The notes: generated from the sequence alone by a model not told the origin. 64,000 nucleotides of DNA from Odoribacter sp. (GCA_023663145.1 JAMPHZ010000010.1:17400-81399), one strand, 5' to 3'. Positions 1-9,200 are shown, counted from the first letter of the stretch. Numbers and translations are program-made.

Positions 1-921
1 CATCCGGGCTACACCAGGCAGGATCTTGAAAACGACTGATAATGCATAGATAACCTGTAGTATGATTGCTGCTGCAGCAAACCGTTCATCAATAAAAACA
101 ATACCACTTATGGCAACCGACATACAGTAGATTGATACAGCCGACATTATCCATACAAGAGGATTGTATGTGTTGTACGGATATTTGCCGGGAGTACGGG
201 CAATCTTGTTCCAACGCGAATATCTGTTACGGACTATAATTCCGCATGCCAGACCTATAATAAGCATAACGAGCGAAACCGCGGAGCCGAAAACTCTCGT
301 CGCTTCATTAATCCCCAGACTGATACGATCAGACTTGGACAATGCATCATATTTATTCTGAAGCCCGTTGTTCCTGATATAAAGAAAGTGTTCTATCTCC
401 GCTTTGGTCGTAGGTGACTCGCTCCCTGTATATTCAATCTTTCGTTCAATGCAATCTCCATCATGGTGATATTCGCGTGTGTAGGCTGTCAACCAGTTGC
501 CATAACGGTCATGTGCATCCGATTCGGTGGCAAAATGAATCAACTCGAACCCTCTGTATAAAGAGTTTTCAATCACCGGATACATTATCGGGGTACCTGA
601 GAAATCAGCCTGAATTGTATCGGCATCGGTTCTCATAGGCAACCATTTGTCTGAACCATACTCTTTCGGTTCATATTCCCAAAAACTTGACCATGCAAGA
701 CAAGTTGAGTCGGGAGCGAACCACACCGTCATCACCCTGCGTTGGGCGTGGTCATTGCGGGTATCTGCACTGTAACTGCGTGTGATCGTGATCTTTGAAG
801 CCGTGGGGCTATCGTTGTTCAGACTCCACCAACTTTCTCTCCTGATTGAATATGCATTGACCTGAAATAAATGTGTGGAAAAAACGAGCAACAAGAAAAT
901 GATGAAAACGGACTTATTCAT
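1..921 (-). CDS. Secreted/membrane protein of unknown function, 3' end cut by the window
   Basis: The reverse strand is open from an ATG at 921 to the window edge (307 codons, no stop), so the C-terminus is missing. The first ~20 residues are a signal peptide or membrane anchor (MNKSVFIIFLLLVFS). Residues ~25-200 form a soluble, probably exported region rich in Trp and Tyr with no motif I recognise. Three hydrophobic stretches follow at about 210-230, 254-275 and 280-300, so the protein looks like an extracytoplasmic domain anchored by a C-terminal membrane bundle. A TAnnTTTG promoter core lies ~40 nt upstream. I cannot assign a function; the reading frame and topology are well supported. Confidence 0.8.
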   Translation of the reverse strand, partial: MNKSVFIIFLLLVFSTHLFQVNAYSIRRESWWSLNNDSPTASKITITRSYSADTRNDHAQRRVMTVWFAPDSTCLAWSSFWEYEPKEYGSDKWLPMRTDADTIQADFSGTPIMYPVIENSLYRGFELIHFATESDAHDRYGNWLTAYTREYHHDGDCIERKIEYTGSESPTTKAEIEHFLYIRNNGLQNKYDALSKSDRISLGINEATRVFGSAVSLVMLIIGLACGIIVRNRYSRWNKIARTPGKYPYNTYNPLVWIMSAVSIYCMSVAISGIVFIDERFAAAAIILQVIYALSVVFKILPGVARM

Positions 922-959
922 AACGGTCTGTATCAAGGTGAGGAAATAATTAATTTCCA

Positions 960-967
960 CAAAGATA
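960..967 (-). promoter_or_regulatory. Bacteroidota -7 promoter core for the gene starting at 921
   Basis: On the minus strand this reads TATCTTTG, matching the TAnnTTTG core of the Bacteroides primary sigma factor. It lies 38 nt upstream of the ATG. I see no clear -33 TTTG box. Confidence 0.55.
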
Positions 968-1030
968 CATATTTTCTCATTACCACACTCACCCGTTCCC
1001 GTAAAATTTCCGATGTGCCGCTATAAAAAC

Positions 1031-2452
1031 TTATAAAATGACCTTAAATGTTATGTGCCCGACCTTAATTATCATGGGTTGCCCATGCATATCCGGTAGT
1101 TTGTTGCTGTGGAGTGAAGAAATCAACTCGCCAGATAAGGAATACAATATGATATCGTACTCTGATTTTAATGTATGGGAATCAATGAAAAAGTCATCCA
1201 TGCGTACATCGCTGATTGAGTTTGAGTCTATCCCTGAAATATCTTTGAAATTACTCCATTCAGCTGCCGAATAATATGACTCTATACTTGTCTCGGGAAC
1301 TTTTAACTTTGCGGTGGAATATACCCCTTCGAAAGCTTCATATCCAAGATAACAAGGCTCCGGATTATAACACGTGACTTCTCTTATATTTGTGTTGGCG
1401 AATGCCCATCGTTCAATAGACTGAATATTTTTTCCGATAAATACTTTCTCGAGCCGGTCACAATTTGCAAAACAAGCATCATCAATTGTCATCAATCCAT
1501 CGGGAAGTGAGATACTCGTGATTGCGGTATTGTTGAATGCCCGATGACCTAAAACAGTAAGACTTGATGGTAGATCAATATCAGAAAGATATCGGCATCC
1601 GTCAAACGCCTGACTTTGGATCTCAGTAATGGAATTGCCAAAATCTATGGATTCAAGCTTCTGGCATAGATGAAACAGTTTGCTGCATATTACAGTTACG
1701 TCATCACCAAATGTGATTTCTGTTAAGTAAGGGTGATATTGGAATGGCGTCGGATAATCATCTGAACATTGGATATTACGCCCGATATAGACCTCTTTCA
1801 GAGGACAGTCATAGAAAAGACTATGGTGTGAAAACATCCGCCCGCCGTATCCCATATAGATAGGCGTGTCTGAATCATGGATCACTAATGATTCAAAATC
1901 CATCAGGTAATCAAATGAAAAATCAGGAATCTTGTTTACAAACGGGCCTATTTCAAGGTATTTCAATGTCGACTGTGAATAAACAGGTTTCATCGAACCA
2001 TAATCCATACCGGCAATATTACGGCCTAAATATACATGTATGAGAGGACAGCTATGGAACGGATTCTGAAACTCATCATACGAAATCGAAAGGTCGTATG
2101 CCCCATCCGCTATAATCAGATCCACAAGTCCTGAACAATCAAGGAACGCGTCAACCCCTATATAATCGATTGAGGCAGGTATATATATACTTTTTATGGA
2201 AGACCCTTTGAATGCCGAATCACCGATCCCAACGACATTATATATGTATGGGTACGGATCGTTTATTCCGTCATCAACAATCTCCTCTATCATTGTCGGA
2301 ATGATTACATCTCCTGTGTAGCCGTCGGGTGACACCGTCACTTCCACATCCCTGCCACTTTTGATATCATAAGCAATGCCATCAATCAACAGGTCAAAAG
2401 CATGACCCGAATATGGAATAAGAGACAGGATTAAAATAAATATATGTCTCAT
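1031..2452 (-). CDS. BspA-like leucine-rich-repeat surface protein
   Basis: A 473-aa protein beginning at the ATG at 2452, followed directly by a signal peptide (MRHIFILILSLIPYSGHAF). The open frame extends 21 codons further upstream, but that would bury the signal sequence. Residues ~70-390 contain repeated LRR_5/BspA units such as IGDSAFKGSSIKSIYIPASI and GHRAFNNTAITSISLP, a fold common in exported proteins of Bacteroidales that bind host or matrix ligands. The last ~60 residues (IILYSLSGELI, then a short beta-rich end) resemble a type IX secretion sorting domain, though not perfectly. It appears monocistronic. The ligand is unknown; family assignment is confident, T9SS export less so. Confidence 0.85.
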   Translation of the reverse strand: MRHIFILILSLIPYSGHAFDLLIDGIAYDIKSGRDVEVTVSPDGYTGDVIIPTMIEEIVDDGINDPYPYIYNVVGIGDSAFKGSSIKSIYIPASIDYIGVDAFLDCSGLVDLIIADGAYDLSISYDEFQNPFHSCPLIHVYLGRNIAGMDYGSMKPVYSQSTLKYLEIGPFVNKIPDFSFDYLMDFESLVIHDSDTPIYMGYGGRMFSHHSLFYDCPLKEVYIGRNIQCSDDYPTPFQYHPYLTEITFGDDVTVICSKLFHLCQKLESIDFGNSITEIQSQAFDGCRYLSDIDLPSSLTVLGHRAFNNTAITSISLPDGLMTIDDACFANCDRLEKVFIGKNIQSIERWAFANTNIREVTCYNPEPCYLGYEAFEGVYSTAKLKVPETSIESYYSAAEWSNFKDISGIDSNSISDVRMDDFFIDSHTLKSEYDIILYSLSGELISSLHSNKLPDMHGQPMIIKVGHITFKVIL

Positions 2453-2523
2453 GAATCTCAAATTAAATTTATCTTGTTGATGCTTCTCTACGAATATGTC
2501 CATGCTGATGATCATATCTAGCC

Positions 2524-2760
2524 CTAACGCTTGTTAAAACACTGTAATTCATTGAAAAGCTCAGCCAATTCATCGGTATTCTCTTGAGATGTGTTATCGG
2601 CTTGCCGCTCGCTTTACAAGAACTCCACCCATATATCATCCACGGCATCTTCATCGAAGAAGTCGGGAAGCTCGTCTGTATTCTCTTGATATGTGAAGTC
2701 CACCCACATATCATGCTCGGAGTTGCCGTTGTATGCGTCTAAATCGTCGAGTTCGTTCAT
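2524..2760 (-). pseudogene. Small acidic ORF with an in-frame stop and internal duplication
   Basis: From the ATG at 2760 the frame encodes 48 residues beginning MNELDDLDAYNGNSEHDMWV, then meets TAA at 2614-2616. The same frame continues open for 29 more codons to a TAG at 2524-2526. The continuation repeats the first part: QENTDELPDFFDE upstream and QENTDELAELFNE downstream, with related DNA. This suggests one ~78-residue acidic protein interrupted by a nonsense mutation, for example CAA to TAA (inference). The start overlaps the stop of the preceding small ORF as ATGA. Family unknown. It may still be expressed as a 48-residue protein. Confidence 0.45.
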
Positions 2761-2926
2761 GTCATTCTATCGGATTTGTAGAGTTTAGTGTATTGAGGCT
2801 TAATGTCCAATTTACATTTATTGCACAAATAGACCCTACTTCCATTTGCAACATATCTCCACCCATCAGAAAAAGATTTTCCTTTTTATATGAAACATTA
2901 TGTGGTCTTTGTCTGCGCTTGCGCAT
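2757..2926 (-). pseudogene. Small basic, Cys-containing ORF, apparently frameshifted
   Basis: An ATG at 2926 opens a basic N-terminus (MRKRRQRPHNVSYK). Coding-like sequence then moves to another frame, reading FSDGWRYVANGSRV and YLCNKCKLDIKPQYTKLY, and ends at a TGA at 2757-2759 that overlaps the next ATG. The shift falls at an A5G run (about 2883-2890), so it is either a decayed gene or a programmed -1 frameshift; I favour decay. The CxxC knuckle with basic surroundings suggests a half zinc ribbon. No family is recognised. Confidence 0.35.
2794..2811. repeat. 18-bp repeat, copy 1 (second copy at 17251-17268)
   Basis: TGAGGCTTAATGTCCAAT matches the sequence at 17251-17268 at 17 of 18 positions in the same orientation, with weaker similarity continuing into the flanking A/T-rich bases. 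It lies inside the small Cys-containing ORF. Its nature is unclear: it may be shared ancestry of a decayed gene rather than a DNA site. Confidence 0.35.
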
Positions 2927-3115
2927 TATGTTGCAAAGGTAACAAATTTTTCTGATACCCCAGTAACTGCTGCGAAGTTAATCATAGTCATGGGCTGTAA
3001 ATACGCCCATCAATGTTAATGAAAATTAATACGAACACATTGATGCAATTTCAGTTCGTGGAGGTATCACGCCAACCTTTGTTTAGACTCTATTTATAGA
3101 GTCCGTTAAAGTGAT
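2927..3115. other. Intergenic region with two small palindromes
   Basis: No ORF of coding character is visible. At 3086-3103 there is an 8-bp inverted repeat with a TT centre (GACTCTAT/ATAGAGTC), and at 2991-3011 a 6-bp stem (ATGGGC/GCCCAT). Either could be an operator or a weak hairpin ahead of the ruvX promoter. Neither has a T-run typical of a terminator. Confidence 0.3.
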
Positions 3116-3146
3116 TTTGATTCTTAACCGTTTTTTCGTAACTTTG
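3116..3146 (+). promoter_or_regulatory. Promoter of the ruvX-def-ettA group
   Basis: A TTTG box at 3116-3119 is followed after 19 bp by TAACTTTG at 3139-3146, an excellent match to the Bacteroidota consensus. The ruvX ATG is only 10 nt further on, so the leader would be a few nucleotides at most. Confidence 0.75.
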
Positions 3147-3156
3147 CAATCTGAAT

Positions 3157-3573
3157 ATGGGAAGGTTACTATCTATTGATTTCGGGCGACGTCGCTGCGG
3201 CATAGCGGTGACAGATCCCTTGCGCATCACAGCCGGAGGTCTCACTACGGTGGAGACCTCGCGTCTCATTCCGTTTATAAAGGAATACATATCCCGCGAG
3301 GGTGTTGACCGTGTGATCGTAGGAAGACCTACCACAATGAGGGGTGAGCCGTCGGAATCAATGCGATATCTAACACCTGCCATCAACCGCTTGCGCAAGG
3401 AGATCGCTCCGGTCGAGATAGTGTTCTACGACGAACGGTTCACATCGGTACTCGCTCACCGGGCCATGCTTGACGGCGGCCTTGGTAAAATGGCCAGACG
3501 CGACAAGGCTCTGGTCGACGAAATATCAGCCACAATCATTCTTAACGATTATTTACAAAGCATTTATTCATGA
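3157..3573 (+). CDS. ruvX: Putative pre-16S rRNA nuclease / Holliday junction resolvase RuvX (YqgF)
   Basis: A 138-aa protein of normal length for the YqgF/RuvX family, which has an RNase H fold and acts in 16S rRNA 5' end maturation and possibly Holliday junction cleavage. Visible landmarks are the first catalytic Asp in LLSIDFG (D8), the YDERFTS motif with E93, and the C-terminal DEISA segment (D121). The start follows a strong promoter core at 10 nt. Its stop overlaps the ATG of def by the sequence ATGA, so the two are probably translationally coupled. Nothing is missing or unusual. Confidence 0.95.
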   Translation: MGRLLSIDFGRRRCGIAVTDPLRITAGGLTTVETSRLIPFIKEYISREGVDRVIVGRPTTMRGEPSESMRYLTPAINRLRKEIAPVEIVFYDERFTSVLAHRAMLDGGLGKMARRDKALVDEISATIILNDYLQSIYS

Positions 3574-4133
3574 TATTGCCTATTTATCTTTACGGCCATC
3601 CGGTGCTAAGGAAGGTTTCGGCCGACATAACACCCGATTATCCCGAGCTTGAAAAGTTGCTCGCTGACATGTATGAGACAATGTACGACAGCGACGGCGT
3701 GGGGCTCGCAGCACCTCAGATCGGCCGCAATGACCGTATCATTGTCATTGACGCTTCTCCTTTGGCAGAGTCATTTCCCGAACTCGACGGTGTAAAACTC
3801 ACACTCATAAATCCCAGTCTTGAGGTACTTGAGGGAGACTCCGTAACCCGTGGCGAAGGATGCTTGAGCCTCCCCGGACTCAGCGAGAATGTCAACCGGG
3901 TCGAAAATGTGCGCCTGAAATGGGTAGATGAGAAATTCCAACCCCACGAAGAAATATTCACAGGTTTCCTTGCCCGTATCATCCAACACGAATACGATCA
4001 TCTCGAAGGGAAGGTATACGTAGATCATATCTCAGGCATACGTAAACAGCTCATAAAGTCAAAACTCAATAACATAGCGGCAGGCCGCGTGCGCCCCGAA
4101 TACCCGGTGCGGTTTGCACCCCGCCGCCGATAA
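3570..4133 (+). CDS. def: Peptide deformylase
   Basis: A 187-aa metalloenzyme that removes the formyl group from nascent N-terminal methionine. All three family motifs are present: [10 protein letters not shown] (residues 43-52), EGCLSLPG with metal ligand C98, and QHEYDHLEG with ligands H140 and H144 and catalytic E141. It overlaps the ruvX stop by ATGA and precedes ettA by 12 nt, so it forms a short housekeeping operon linked to translation. Length and motifs are typical. Confidence 0.97.
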   Translation: MILPIYLYGHPVLRKVSADITPDYPELEKLLADMYETMYDSDGVGLAAPQIGRNDRIIVIDASPLAESFPELDGVKLTLINPSLEVLEGDSVTRGEGCLSLPGLSENVNRVENVRLKWVDEKFQPHEEIFTGFLARIIQHEYDHLEGKVYVDHISGIRKQLIKSKLNNIAAGRVRPEYPVRFAPRRR

Positions 4134-4145
4134 TCCCCATTACAA

Positions 4146-5831
4146 ATGGCCGACGATAAAAAAGTTATTTTCTCAATGGTAGGTGTCAGCAAGACCTACC
4201 CTCCTCAAAAACAAGTTCTTAAAAATATATACCTGTCTTTCTTCTACGGTGCTAAGATAGGCATCATAGGTTTGAACGGCTCGGGTAAGTCGTCATTGCT
4301 CAAGATCATTGCCGGCGTTGACAAAGACTATCAGGGAGAAGTAGTGTTCGCTCCCGGCTATAGCGTAGGGTATCTTGAACAGGAACCCCGTCTTGATCCT
4401 GACAAGACTGTGCTCGAGGTGGTGCGTGAAGGTGTGCAGAACATCATGAATCTGCTCGCTGAATTTGATCAGGTCAATGCCGCCTTCTGTGACCCCGATG
4501 TGCTTGAAGACCCCGATAAGATGGAGGCCCTGATCGCGCGCCAGGCAGAACTTCAGGACAAACTTGATGCCGTTGACGCATGGAATATTGATTCCAAACT
4601 CGAACGAGCAATGGATGCCCTGCAATGTCCGCCCGATGACCAGAAGATCGACACCTTGTCAGGCGGCGAGCGCCGCCGTGTGGCTCTGTGTCGCCTCCTG
4701 CTTCAACAACCTGACATCCTGCTGCTTGACGAACCCACCAACCACCTTGACGCCGAGTCAATAGATTGGCTTGAACAACACCTGCGTCAATACCCCGGCA
4801 CCGTAATCGCGATTACACACGACCGCTACTTCCTTGACCATGTGGCCGGATGGATTCTTGAACTCGACCGCGGTGAGGGTATTCCCTGGAAGGGCAACTA
4901 CTCATCGTGGCTTGATCAGAAAACAAAACGAATGGCGCAGGAAGAGAAACAGGCGTCGAAGCGCCGCAAGACACTCGAGCGGGAACTTGAATGGGTACGC
5001 ATGGCACCTAAAGCACGTCAGGCCAAAGGTAAGGCACGTCTGAATTCTTATGACCGCATGCTCAACGAAGACCAGAAGCAGAAAGAAGAACGTCTTGAAA
5101 TATTCATCCCTAATGGCCCTCGTCTTGGTAACAAGGTGATTGAGGCCAAGGGACTGGCCAAGTCGTTCGGCAAGCGTCATCTTTTCGAAAATCTTGATTT
5201 CTCGCTTCCTCCGGCAGGCATTGTAGGTGTAATCGGCCCCAACGGTGCAGGTAAAACAACGCTGTTCCGTCTTATCATGGGGCAGGAAACCCCTGACGCC
5301 GGTTCGTTTGAGGTGGGAGAGACAGTGAAAGTTGCTTACGTTGATCAACGTCACCACGACTTGCTTCCCGAAAAGACCGTTTATGAGGTAATATCACAAG
5401 GTGTGGAAAGTTTCCGCATGGGAGGACGTGATGTGAATGCCCGTGCATATCTGTCAAAATTCAATTTCACCGGAGCCGACCAGGAGAAGAAAATAGGAGT
5501 GCTTTCAGGCGGCGAGCGCAACCGCCTCCATCTGGCTATGGCACTCAAGGAAGAAGGTAACGTGATATTACTTGACGAACCTACCAACGATATTGATGTA
5601 AACACCCTGCGGGCACTTGAGGAAGGCCTTGAGGACTTTGCCGGATGTGCCGTTGTGGTAAGCCATGACCGTTGGTTCCTTGACCGCATCTGCACCCATA
5701 TCCTTTCATTTGAGGGAGAAGGCAAGGTGGTGTTCTACGAAGGTTCATACAGTGATTACGAAGAATTCAAGCGCGCTCAGAACGGGGGCAAAGAGCCTCC
5801 GCGCCGTCGCTATCGTAAGCTGATGGACTAA
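4146..5831 (+). CDS. ettA: Energy-dependent translational throttle protein EttA (ABC-F ATPase)
   Basis: A 561-aa ABC-F protein with two ATPase cassettes and no membrane segments. Walker A motifs are GLNGSGKSS (residues ~42-50) and GPNGAGKTT. The signatures LSGGERRR and LSGGERNR and Walker B segments ending LLDEPTNHLD and LLDEPTNDID are intact. EttA binds the ribosomal E site and gates early elongation according to ADP/ATP level (family knowledge). Length and the linker after the first cassette fit EttA better than Uup or resistance-type ABC-F proteins. It is the last gene of the ruvX-def-ettA unit, with a strong hairpin just downstream. Confidence 0.93.
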   Translation: MADDKKVIFSMVGVSKTYPPQKQVLKNIYLSFFYGAKIGIIGLNGSGKSSLLKIIAGVDKDYQGEVVFAPGYSVGYLEQEPRLDPDKTVLEVVREGVQNIMNLLAEFDQVNAAFCDPDVLEDPDKMEALIARQAELQDKLDAVDAWNIDSKLERAMDALQCPPDDQKIDTLSGGERRRVALCRLLLQQPDILLLDEPTNHLDAESIDWLEQHLRQYPGTVIAITHDRYFLDHVAGWILELDRGEGIPWKGNYSSWLDQKTKRMAQEEKQASKRRKTLERELEWVRMAPKARQAKGKARLNSYDRMLNEDQKQKEERLEIFIPNGPRLGNKVIEAKGLAKSFGKRHLFENLDFSLPPAGIVGVIGPNGAGKTTLFRLIMGQETPDAGSFEVGETVKVAYVDQRHHDLLPEKTVYEVISQGVESFRMGGRDVNARAYLSKFNFTGADQEKKIGVLSGGERNRLHLAMALKEEGNVILLDEPTNDIDVNTLRALEEGLEDFAGCAVVVSHDRWFLDRICTHILSFEGEGKVVFYEGSYSDYEEFKRAQNGGKEPPRRRYRKLMD

Positions 5832-5851
5832 ACCGACATATATATTAATAG

Positions 5852-5891
5852 TCCTCCTCTATTGCGCTGCATTTCAGCCATTAGAGGAGGA
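5852..5891 (+). terminator. Hairpin terminator after ettA
   Basis: A perfect 10-bp stem (TCCTCCTCTA/TAGAGGAGGA) encloses a 20-nt loop 20 nt after the ettA stop and is followed by the T-rich stretch TTGTTATTAT. It probably ends the ruvX operon. Confidence 0.75.
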
Positions 5892-5992
5892 TTGTTATTA
5901 TATGGTGCCTGATTGCTTTTTACTAAATTTATGTATCTAATAGTTAAATTCGTTTAATTATTGGGTTTCTGTAGCATTTTTTAATCAAAATA

Positions 5993-6024
5993 TTTGGAAA
6001 CAGAGAAGTTTGGCAGTAACTTTG
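5993..6024 (+). promoter_or_regulatory. Promoter of the non-coding RNA at 6030-6284
   Basis: TTTG at 5993-5996 and TAACTTTG at 6017-6024 are separated by 20 bp, a near-consensus Bacteroidota promoter. No open reading frame begins downstream until after a terminator. Confidence 0.7.
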
Positions 6025-6029
6025 CACAT

Positions 6030-6284
6030 GAAATAACTAATCACCTATATAGACTTAGTCTTAGACCAATTATTTACGCATTAACCTCAAAGAGTGACTC
6101 TAAGCTAAGGCAGAATGACAATCAAACCCGTGAGGGCGAGGCTATCACTCCACATAGGTGTTGTGATAAGTAAGTATGATATAATCTCTGCACTTTTATC
6201 AAGCTATAAAGCAACTCATTGAATCACAGATTATGCCTCATGGCTTAGGTCCTCATCATTGTGGTAATGACGAGGACTTTTTTT
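6030..6284 (+). ncRNA. Probable structured non-coding RNA, about 255 nt
   Basis: The interval is framed by a consensus promoter (core ending at 6024) and a strong intrinsic terminator (6249-6284), yet holds no ORF with a plausible start and coding pattern. Several helices can be drawn: CACCTATAT (~6042-6050) with ACATAGGTG (~6153-6161), CCC/GGG around ~6130, and ATAATCT/AGATTAT (~6180 and ~6228) enclosing TTTAT/ATAAA. Size and free-standing nature would fit a 6S-type RNA or the Bacteroidales-1 motif, but I cannot confirm family identity. An attenuated leader of hsdR is the alternative; hsdR has its own promoter core at 6340-6347, which argues against it. Confidence 0.55.
6249..6284 (+). terminator. 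Intrinsic terminator of the non-coding RNA
   Basis: A 12-bp stem with one mismatch (GTCCTCATCATT/AATGACGAGGAC), a 5-nt GTGGT loop and seven consecutive T residues at 6278-6284. Confidence 0.8.
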
Positions 6285-6339
6285 ATACCCTCATGCAAGG
6301 AATGCCGACGCTGACTTCTTTATCATTAATATTTTTTTG

Positions 6340-6347
6340 TACCTTTG
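6340..6347 (+). promoter_or_regulatory. -7 promoter core for hsdR
   Basis: TACCTTTG lies 32 nt before the hsdR ATG and after the upstream terminator, so it is likely the start of the restriction operon transcript. No clear -33 TTTG is seen at 19-21 bp. Confidence 0.6.
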
Positions 6348-6379
6348 CGAAAATAATACTCAAATTATGCCAATTAAGG

Positions 6380-9199
6380 ATGTCAACACAAAGTGAAGCT
6401 GCATTGGAAAACGGGCTTATAGCGACTCTTCAGAAGATGAACTATGAGTATGTTCAGATTGAAGAAGAGACCAACCTTAAATCTAATTTCAAGAAGCAAC
6501 TTGAAATACATAACAAGAAGGCTCTTGCAGAAATCGGCAGAGAACATCTGACGGACAGTGAGTTTGACAAAGTTCTTATTCATCTTGAAGGCGGTACGCG
6601 CTTCGAGAAAGCGAAGAAGCTGCGCGACCTGTTCCCACTGGAGACAGAGGATGGGCAGCGTGTGTGGCTGCAGTTCCTCAACAAGAAGAATTGGTGTCAG
6701 AATGAATTTCAGGTTTCCAATCAGATTACAGTTGAGGGACGCAAGAAATGTCGCTATGACGTGACAATACTCATCAACGGTTTGCCATTGGTGCAGATAG
6801 AGTTGAAACGTCGTGGCATAGAACTGAAACAGGCCTACAATCAGATTCAGCGTTACCACAAGACTTCATTCCACGGACTTTTTGACTATATCCAGATATT
6901 TGTCATTTCCAACGGTGTCAACACACGCTATTTTGCAAACACTCCCAATTTAGGATATAAATTTACGTTCAATTGGACTGATAGAGCAAACAATCCGTTC
7001 AATGAGTTGAGCCTTTTCGCCGCTGATTTTTTTGACAAATGTACCCTCGGCAAAATGATCAGCAAATATGTGGTAATGCACGAGGGCGACAAATCGCTGA
7101 TGGTGCTTCGTCCATATCAGTATTACGCTGTTGAGGAGATTATTGACAAGGTTCAGAATACCAACCGCAATGGCTACATTTGGCATACTACCGGAGCCGG
7201 AAAAACCCTTACCTCGTTCAAGGCCGCTCAACTTGTTTCAGAACTTGATGGCATTGACAAGGTGATGTTTGTTGTTGACCGCCACGACCTCGATACTCAG
7301 ACACAATCGGAATATGATGCTTTTGAGCCGGGTGCGGTTGACAGCACATCCGATACCAGTGAACTTACTCGCCGCTTACAAAGCGATTCCAAAATAATCA
7401 TTACAACCATTCAGAAACTCAATGCCGCAGTTACCCGACCGTGGTATAGCAGCAAACTTCAGGAGATAAAGGATAGCCGAATTGTAATGATTTTCGATGA
7501 GTGCCACCGCTCGCATTTCGGAGACAGCCATAAGAATATTGTCAAGTTCTTCAACAACTTGCAGATATTCGGTTTTACCGGTACACCCATATTTACGGAA
7601 AATACCACCGACAAACATACTACAGAGGAGATCTTCGGTAAGTGTCTACACAAATATCTCATTAAAGACGCTATTGCAGATGAAAATGTGCTTGGTTTCC
7701 TCGTTGAATATTATCACGGCAATACAGATGCGAATAACGGCAATCAGAACCGTATGCGTGAGATTGCTCAGTTCATTCTCAACAATTACAACAAATCCAC
7801 CTACGATGGTGAGTTTGACGCATTGTTTGCTGTGCAATCAGTGCCGATGCTTGTTCAATATTACAAGATTTTCAAGGAACTGGATCCCAAAATTCGTATC
7901 GGTGCCATATTTACATACGCTACAAATGACAGTCAAGACGACGAGACCACAGGTATGTCAAGCGGCTTATTTGTCAGTGATCGCGTGGCCGGAGCCGATG
8001 ATATGGAAGACATTATCAAGGATTACAACAAAATGTACGGAACATCATTCTCTTTGCAGAATTTCCGTGCCTACTACGACGATGTTAACCTTCGCTTGAA
8101 GAAGAAAAAAACTGACATGCTTTCTCTCGACCTCTGTCTCGTTGTCGGCATGTTCCTCACCGGTTTTGACTCCAAGAAACTCAACACCCTATATATTGAC
8201 AAGAATCTTGAGTACCATGGGCTGTTACAGGCTTTCAGCCGCACTAACCGTGTGCTGAACGAGCGAAAGCGATTTGGCAAGATTGTCTGCTTCCGTGATT
8301 TGAAGTCTAATGTCGATGCCGCCATCAAGTTGTTCAGTAATGGTGGTGAGGGAGAAATTATTCGTGAGTCCTACGATAATGTCAAGCAGGAATATGTCAA
8401 TTTGACCAAGGAGTTTCTTGAACACTATCCTGATCCGCATGTGATTGATTTCTTGCAAAACGAGGAGGACAAACGCAAATTCATCTTGGCATTCCGTGAC
8501 ATCATCCGCAAACATGCAGAAATTCAGATATACGAGAATTTCAATGAGGAAGACCCAGATTTTCCCATGGACGAGCAACTCTATATGGATTTCCGGAGCA
8601 AGTATCTTGATATCCACGATACATTCATGGATTCCAAGACTGTGAAGGATTCCATTCCAGCCAATGATGCCGATGAATCAGAGCCGACACTTGATGATAT
8701 AGATTTCTGTCTGGAACTTCTCCACAGCGACATCATCAATGTGGCCTATATCCTCAGTCTTATTGCCGACCTTGACCCGAATGCCGAGGATTATCCCGAA
8801 AAACGTCAGGAGATTCTCGACACAATGATCAAGGATGCCGAACTGCGTAGCAAGACACAACTCATTGACGGCTTCATTCTCCATACTGTCGATAACGACA
8901 AAGACGGCTTCATGCGTGACAAGAAGCACGATGGAAGCATTGATCTTGAAGAGCGTCTCAACCAATATATCCGTCAGGAGAAAGGCCGCGCCATTGAGCG
9001 AATCGCACAGGAGGAAGAGATACCAGTTGAGATAATCAACCGCTATATGTCGGAATATGATTATGTGCAGAAGGAACAGACGGAGATTATACAGGAAGCC
9101 CTCAAAGACAAGAAACTTGGGCTTGTGGCTCGTCGCCGCACTCTCAACCGCATAATTGATCGTCTCCGCAATATTATTAAAACATTCAACTGGGATTGA
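6380..9199 (+). CDS. hsdR: Type I restriction enzyme, R subunit (HsdR)
   Basis: A 939-aa motor and nuclease subunit that translocates DNA with ATP and cuts it after recognition by HsdM/HsdS. The N-terminal nuclease carries the D...ExK pattern in RYDVTILINGLPLVQIELK (D127, E141, K143). The SF2 helicase core has Walker A TTGAGKT (~270-276), the DECH box (~373-376) and FTGTPIF. I start at the ATG at 6380 (MSTQSEAALE) because the longer open frame from 6233 runs back through the upstream terminator and the hsdR promoter. It heads hsdR, a GIY-YIG-like gene, hsdM and hsdS. No domain is missing. Confidence 0.95.
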   Translation: MSTQSEAALENGLIATLQKMNYEYVQIEEETNLKSNFKKQLEIHNKKALAEIGREHLTDSEFDKVLIHLEGGTRFEKAKKLRDLFPLETEDGQRVWLQFLNKKNWCQNEFQVSNQITVEGRKKCRYDVTILINGLPLVQIELKRRGIELKQAYNQIQRYHKTSFHGLFDYIQIFVISNGVNTRYFANTPNLGYKFTFNWTDRANNPFNELSLFAADFFDKCTLGKMISKYVVMHEGDKSLMVLRPYQYYAVEEIIDKVQNTNRNGYIWHTTGAGKTLTSFKAAQLVSELDGIDKVMFVVDRHDLDTQTQSEYDAFEPGAVDSTSDTSELTRRLQSDSKIIITTIQKLNAAVTRPWYSSKLQEIKDSRIVMIFDECHRSHFGDSHKNIVKFFNNLQIFGFTGTPIFTENTTDKHTTEEIFGKCLHKYLIKDAIADENVLGFLVEYYHGNTDANNGNQNRMREIAQFILNNYNKSTYDGEFDALFAVQSVPMLVQYYKIFKELDPKIRIGAIFTYATNDSQDDETTGMSSGLFVSDRVAGADDMEDIIKDYNKMYGTSFSLQNFRAYYDDVNLRLKKKKTDMLSLDLCLVVGMFLTGFDSKKLNTLYIDKNLEYHGLLQAFSRTNRVLNERKRFGKIVCFRDLKSNVDAAIKLFSNGGEGEIIRESYDNVKQEYVNLTKEFLEHYPDPHVIDFLQNEEDKRKFILAFRDIIRKHAEIQIYENFNEEDPDFPMDEQLYMDFRSKYLDIHDTFMDSKTVKDSIPANDADESEPTLDDIDFCLELLHSDIINVAYILSLIADLDPNAEDYPEKRQEILDTMIKDAELRSKTQLIDGFILHTVDNDKDGFMRDKKHDGSIDLEERLNQYIRQEKGRAIERIAQEEEIPVEIINRYMSEYDYVQKEQTEIIQEALKDKKLGLVARRRTLNRIIDRLRNIIKTFNWD

Positions 9200-9200
9200 T

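Noticed and set aside
2469..2714. 81-codon reverse ORF
   Set aside because: It is out of frame with the acidic small ORF, which shows the internal peptide repeat; composition is not protein-like.
6233..6379. Longer N-terminus for HsdR starting at 6233
   Set aside because: It would run through an intrinsic terminator and the hsdR promoter core; MSTQSEAALE at 6380 fits HsdR N-termini.
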